Assembly (NCBI GenBank): GCA_965140355.1 | Contig: OZ223191.1 | Location: 248,001-312,000, forward strand | DNA from: Acetobacterium sp965140355 | GTDB lineage: Bacteria > Bacillota > Clostridia > Eubacteriales > Eubacteriaceae | Reading direction: 5' to 3' | Length of the DNA: 64,000 nt | Part shown: positions 60,684 through 64,000 of the stretch, one piece after another | Layout: every line of letters starts with the position of its first letter | How positions within the stretch are numbered: the stretch's first letter is position 1 | Translations under genes and position numbers: made by a program | The notes under the pieces: model-generated | Seen by the model: only the letters and a program-made list of their open reading frames with translations | Databases searched by the model: none | Told to the model about the DNA's origin: nothing

Positions 60684-60838
60684 AAAAACACAGCCTTTCT
60701 GTTTAATCAATCAGAGCATCCACGAAAGAAGAACGCTAGACAACCTTGCATTTGAAACGGGTAACACCCGAGGGTGGCCCAACCAGCTAAACATCGAATC
60801 GTCCTTGTGGAGTGACACGCTTTTTTACGGATAAGTCC
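60684..60838 (-). ncRNA. Candidate bridge RNA region at the IS110 left end
   Basis: The ~155-base non-coding stretch before the transposase contains GC-rich local hairpins, e.g. CGGGT-GTT-ACCCG and the alternative CACCC-TC-GGGTG (60757-60775 region). In IS110-group elements the bridge RNA is encoded here. Target- and donor-binding loops were not assigned; this is inference from family knowledge. Confidence 0.35.
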
Positions 60839-60852
60839 TTTGATAAAAAGGG
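60839..60852 (+). repeat. Direct repeat, left-end copy
   Basis: TTTGATAAAAAGGG, identical to 59298-59311. Confidence 0.8.
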
Positions 60853-61211
60853 ATCCAGGAGGTACGCACATCGATCTCTCTGACAAAGCGATTTTAGCAC
60901 GATGTTTAGGAAAATAAAATCCAGGTGTCGCTGATTGATCCAAACAATAAGTTTTAATTTTCAAAGAACATTCGGGTGGGGTTTTCAACCTTTACCCTAA
61001 CAACATTTTACAAGGAATGTTAAAATTATTGAGTGATGATTTAGACAAAGTATTGTCTTATTGCTTTTATGAATAGTTACGTTGGTAAGGTATTCATTTA
61101 TACTGGTGAAAAAATTTGATAATCTCTTAAAAAGCCAAGTAATTTAGAGCGTGCTTTATAAAAATTATAAATTCTGATAAAGGTAATGGTGGCAATCAGG
61201 TGAGTAAGAAT
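60853..61211. other. Non-coding gap after the IS110 element
   Basis: No credible gene. A small hairpin (AACATT at 61002-61007, AATGTT at 61016-61021) is the only structure noted. It may include more of the IS left end if the borders proposed here are wrong, or remnants of the original intergenic region. Confidence 0.4.
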
Positions 61212-62147
61212 ATGAAGATAGCAGTTGTTATGGCAACATTCAATGGCGTTCGTTATATAGAAGAGCAACTAGACAGCATCAGATTACAAACATTAAAGCC
61301 TGATGAAGTAATTATTTGTGACGATGCATCGACAGACGGAACAACTGAATTTCTCAGTAGATACATAAATCGATACCAGCTAGACAATTGGGAAATAATT
61401 AAAAACTACGAAAATGTTGGCTGGATTAAAAATTTTTATCATTTATTTAAATCAACAAGTTGTGATCTTATATTTTGTGCGGATCAGGATGATATTTGGT
61501 TGTATAATAAAATTGAGTTAATGAGTGATATTATGAAATCAGATTCAAATATTAAAGTTCTTGGTGGGAATAATGTCAAAGTAGATGTTAATGGAAAAAG
61601 AAAAAGTTTGTTTAAGACTACGGATATGTTAAATAATGGAAAATTAAGGAAAATAAAATGGAATGGAAGATTTTATTTAACGCAGAGACCTGGTTGTGCT
61701 TTATGTTTTAAAAAACAATTATTGCCATATGTAAATAAAATGCAAATGGAGTTTTATCCTCATGATCAGTTATTATGGAATATAGCTAGTATTTTAGATG
61801 GAGCCTATATAATTAAAAGGAATGTAATTCTCCAAAGAAGGCATGATGAAAGTGCCATGAGCAAGAAAAAAAAACAAAATAACCGGATTGCAGAAATTGA
61901 AAATACATTAAAAATAATAGAAATATGTAAAAATAATATGCCAACAACTTGTCTAAACAGGAGTAATAAATATAAGACGATTGAAAAATCAGAAAGATTT
62001 TTTAAATTAAGAATTGCTTTTATGAATTGTATGAATTTTAGATCGGGGTTGCAATTGTTGAGATACCTTTCCTTTTATCCCAGATATCGATCATATCTGG
62101 TGGATATAAAAGAGCGTTTGAGGAATGAACGCGCATTAAGAAAGTAA
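61212..62147 (+). CDS. Glycosyltransferase family 2
   Basis: A 311-residue GT-A fold glycosyltransferase. It has VVMATFNGVRYIEEQLDSI, then CDDASTDGT (nucleotide binding), CADQDDIW (the DxD-type metal site) and the RRHDESAMS region. Rhamnosyltransferase-like proteins share this layout, but the sugar is not known. ATG 61212 is seven bases after AGGTGAG; GTG 61200 overlaps that site. Confidence 0.86.
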   Translation: MKIAVVMATFNGVRYIEEQLDSIRLQTLKPDEVIICDDASTDGTTEFLSRYINRYQLDNWEIIKNYENVGWIKNFYHLFKSTSCDLIFCADQDDIWLYNKIELMSDIMKSDSNIKVLGGNNVKVDVNGKRKSLFKTTDMLNNGKLRKIKWNGRFYLTQRPGCALCFKKQLLPYVNKMQMEFYPHDQLLWNIASILDGAYIIKRNVILQRRHDESAMSKKKKQNNRIAEIENTLKIIEICKNNMPTTCLNRSNKYKTIEKSERFFKLRIAFMNCMNFRSGLQLLRYLSFYPRYRSYLVDIKERLRNERALRK

Positions 62148-62260
62148 AAAAGTAGTGGTATCGTTGATTATATATATTTAAATTTGGGGAAACATGAGAA
62201 GATTAAATGTAGTAGCTATAAATATAAGTTAGTTTTAAATAAGTTTAGAAGGAAAAAAGG

Positions 62261-63349
62261 ATGAGCTTAGTATCAACAATTCTAATATATGCACTTACAA
62301 TTATAACATCGACTATTGCCTTTTATATAGCAGGTCAAGGTCGGTATAAATTGACACGTCAGTTAGGATTTTTTTTTGCAATTGCAATTACGGTAATTAT
62401 TGCTGGAATACGATATTCAATTGGGACAGACTACTTTTCATATATTCATGGATTTGATCAAATTAAAAATGGATTAAATGTCAGGTGGGCGGGTTTAGAG
62501 GTTGGATTTTATTATCTGAATCTGTTTTTAGCAAAAATTGGTTTTGGGTCTCAAAGCATCATGTTTGCAGGTTCGTTAATAACAATGCTTTTTATTTCAA
62601 AGGCGTTGATGATAAAAAAGGAGGTTATTTCTGTAGGTTTTGGAGCGTTTGTCTTCATGCTTTTATTTTACCAAAGCTCGTTTAACATAATCAGGTTAAT
62701 GATAGCGGTCAGTATATTTTTATATAATATTTCTAATATTGAGAATCGAAAATTACTTAAGTTTTTGCTGTTTTCTTTTTTAGCTGCTAGTTTTCATATA
62801 ACGGCATTGGCGACAATTCCAATGTATTGGGTGTTACCGCTACAAAAAAACTCAAAAAAGAAGTATTTCTTATTTACCGCAGTATGTATATTATTGATTT
62901 TTTTTAATCCAATTTTGGAACGAATTTTATCTGTGGTAAATTTAGATAGCATTAGTTATTATAAACAGTATATTGGATACTCGAATAAATCGATTGATAT
63001 TGCAATCAAAAAAACGATTTTGTATTTACCGATTTTAATTCCCGGGGTGTTTATGTATAAAAAGTGTTTGGAACAATATAAAGGCTTTTATATTTACTAC
63101 ACGCTAACTGTATTAGGTGTTATTGTATCTGCGCTAGGGACATTTCAAGTGGTTTATGTTGATCGAATAGCTCAGTATTTTCTTATCGCAGCAGTAATCG
63201 TAGTTCCTGTATACATGCGAGTTTTTTTGAAAAATAAAAATTATTTATTTTTTGCTATGGGTATCGTTTTATATTTAATTTTATTTTGGATTTATATTTA
63301 TTTCATTGTTAAGGATCACGCTACAATTCCGTATCTATGGATTATTTAA
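62261..63349 (+). CDS. EpsG-family polysaccharide polymerase/membrane protein
   Basis: A 362-residue very hydrophobic protein with about ten membrane helices. An early AGIRYSIGTDYFSY segment is characteristic of EpsG/Wzy-like proteins. It is predicted to polymerise repeat units at the outer face of the membrane. GAAGGAAAAAAGG precedes the ATG. It sits among the glycosyltransferases, which fits that role; no flippase (Wzx) is in the window. Confidence 0.8.
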   Translation: MSLVSTILIYALTIITSTIAFYIAGQGRYKLTRQLGFFFAIAITVIIAGIRYSIGTDYFSYIHGFDQIKNGLNVRWAGLEVGFYYLNLFLAKIGFGSQSIMFAGSLITMLFISKALMIKKEVISVGFGAFVFMLLFYQSSFNIIRLMIAVSIFLYNISNIENRKLLKFLLFSFLAASFHITALATIPMYWVLPLQKNSKKKYFLFTAVCILLIFFNPILERILSVVNLDSISYYKQYIGYSNKSIDIAIKKTILYLPILIPGVFMYKKCLEQYKGFYIYYTLTVLGVIVSALGTFQVVYVDRIAQYFLIAAVIVVPVYMRVFLKNKNYLFFAMGIVLYLILFWIYIYFIVKDHATIPYLWII

Positions 63350-63369
63350 AATTAAAAGGAGATGTAAAA

Positions 63370-64000
63370 ATGGATGATAATAATCCGCTAGTAAGCATAG
63401 TGGTTCTAACTTATGGACATGAAAAATATATAAACCAGGCATTGGATAGCATACTCATGCAGAAAGTGAATTTTGAATATGAAATTATTGTCGGTGAAGA
63501 CTGTTCACCTGATGATACACGAACAATTTTGAAAGAATACGAACAAAAATATGTTGATAAATTTGTTATGATTTATCGTGACAAGAATATTGGTGCACAT
63601 AAAAACGAACAAGATATTTTAAAAAAATGCAGAGGTAAATATATCGCATTTTTAGAAGGCGATGATTATTGGATATCAAATCAAAAACTTCAAATTCAAG
63701 TTGACTATTTGGAAAATCACAAGGATTTCATTGCTACTGCGCATAGAGTGGAAATTGTAGACGAATTTGGCAACAAAACTAAGGAAAAGTATCCAGAATG
63801 CAAAGATCGCAGTTATACTTTTAAGCATTATAAAAAAGGTTTGTTACCGGGTCAGTCAGGTTCGATTGTCAGCAAAAATATTTATAATAATAGTAAGTAT
63901 GATATAAGTATTCTCGGTAATAGCAACTTAGTGCCGGGAGATAGAATTACGGTTTTTGTGCTTGCAACATATGGGGAAATTTATTGCTTCCGCGAGGTTA
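63370..64000 (+). CDS. Glycosyltransferase family 2, N-terminal part (runs off the window)
   Basis: An open frame of 210 codons from ATG 63370 to the window end with no stop. AAGGAGATG lies upstream. The product starts MDDNNPLVSIVVLTYGHEKY and has GEDCSPDDTRTI and FLEGDDYWI (metal-binding DD), a clear GT-A glycosyltransferase N-terminus. It continues the exopolysaccharide operon after the EpsG-like gene. Confidence 0.88.
   Translation, partial: MDDNNPLVSIVVLTYGHEKYINQALDSILMQKVNFEYEIIVGEDCSPDDTRTILKEYEQKYVDKFVMIYRDKNIGAHKNEQDILKKCRGKYIAFLEGDDYWISNQKLQIQVDYLENHKDFIATAHRVEIVDEFGNKTKEKYPECKDRSYTFKHYKKGLLPGQSGSIVSKNIYNNSKYDISILGNSNLVPGDRITVFVLATYGEIYCFREV

Larger units (their letters stand above)
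59298..60852 (-). mobile_element. IS110-family insertion sequence (approximate ends)
   Basis: Provisional borders are two identical 14-bp direct copies of TTTGATAAAAAGGG at 59298-59311 and 60839-60852, giving about 1.54 kb, a usual size for the family. It holds one transposase on the minus strand, ~80 bases of right-end and ~170 bases of left-end non-coding DNA. IS110 elements lack classical terminal inverted repeats, fitting what is seen. The cluster genes on both sides are plus-strand, so the element is a foreign insert. True ends need comparison with an empty site. Confidence 0.55.

Noticed and set aside
60707..60988. 93-codon minus-strand frame upstream of the transposase
   Set aside because: No family resemblance or ribosome-binding site; it crosses the proposed element border and covers the likely bridge RNA region.
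1..64000. CRISPR array, prophage or defence island
   Set aside because: No regularly spaced repeats, cas genes, phage structural genes or recognisable defence genes were seen in the reading of either strand.

Overview
This is a low-GC Gram-positive chromosome segment, most likely from an anaerobic acetogenic member of the Clostridia close to Acetobacterium. That placement is inferred from the Firmicutes gene order (rlmN-prpC-prkC-rsgA-thiN-rpmB-asp23-fakA-recG-rsmD-coaD; rpmF-plsX-acpP-rnc-smc-ftsY-ylxM-ffh-rpsP-khpA-rimM-trmD-rplS-lepB-rbgA-rnhB-yraN), the acetate kinase, and a three-gene flavin/iron-sulfur transhydrogenase of the Sporomusa (Stn) type. Most genes have clear ribosome-binding sites, and many gaps hold sigma-A promoters with 17-base spacers and intrinsic terminators.

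Layout. 1-6.0 kb: end of rsmB, then rlmN, the PP2C phosphatase/PASTA kinase pair, rsgA and thiN. 6.0-12 kb: rpmB on the minus strand and a divergent asp23-fakA-recG-rsmD-coaD operon. 12-16.3 kb: a CvfB-like S1 protein, a DUF362/ferredoxin protein and acetolactate synthase ilvBN. 16.4-22.3 kb: stnABC, predicted to link ferredoxin, NADH and NADPH pools. 22.3-26.3 kb: an Opu-type quaternary-amine/osmoprotectant ABC transporter with a long structured leader. 26.5-31 kb: polA, coaE, tRNA-Leu(GAG) and a secreted DUF1002 protein. 31-33 kb: a Rieske non-haem iron oxygenase, a DUF5661 protein and a Rieske ferredoxin, unexpected in an anaerobe. 33-38.8 kb, minus strand: a soluble-looking double-Cache/CheW protein, a carboxylesterase and tmcAL. 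38.9-54.5 kb: ackA, then the long lipid/ribosome/SRP/tRNA housekeeping block. 54.5-64 kb: a MazG-like gene, then an exopolysaccharide cluster (priming sugar transferase, epimerase, glycosyltransferases, EpsG-like polymerase) interrupted by an IS110-family element; the last glycosyltransferase runs off the window.

How the genes fit together. Most of the window is core information processing: rRNA/tRNA modification, ribosome assembly GTPases, SRP targeting, DNA repair and phospholipid initiation. Accessory interest lies in the redox module (stnABC), the Rieske pair, the IS110 element with a candidate bridge-RNA region, and several structured intergenic elements no protein-coding gene explains: the prkC-rsgA gap, the transporter leader, the permease/binding-protein gap, the rnc leader, and a 12-bp inverted repeat around the -10 box of the yceD-rpmF promoter.
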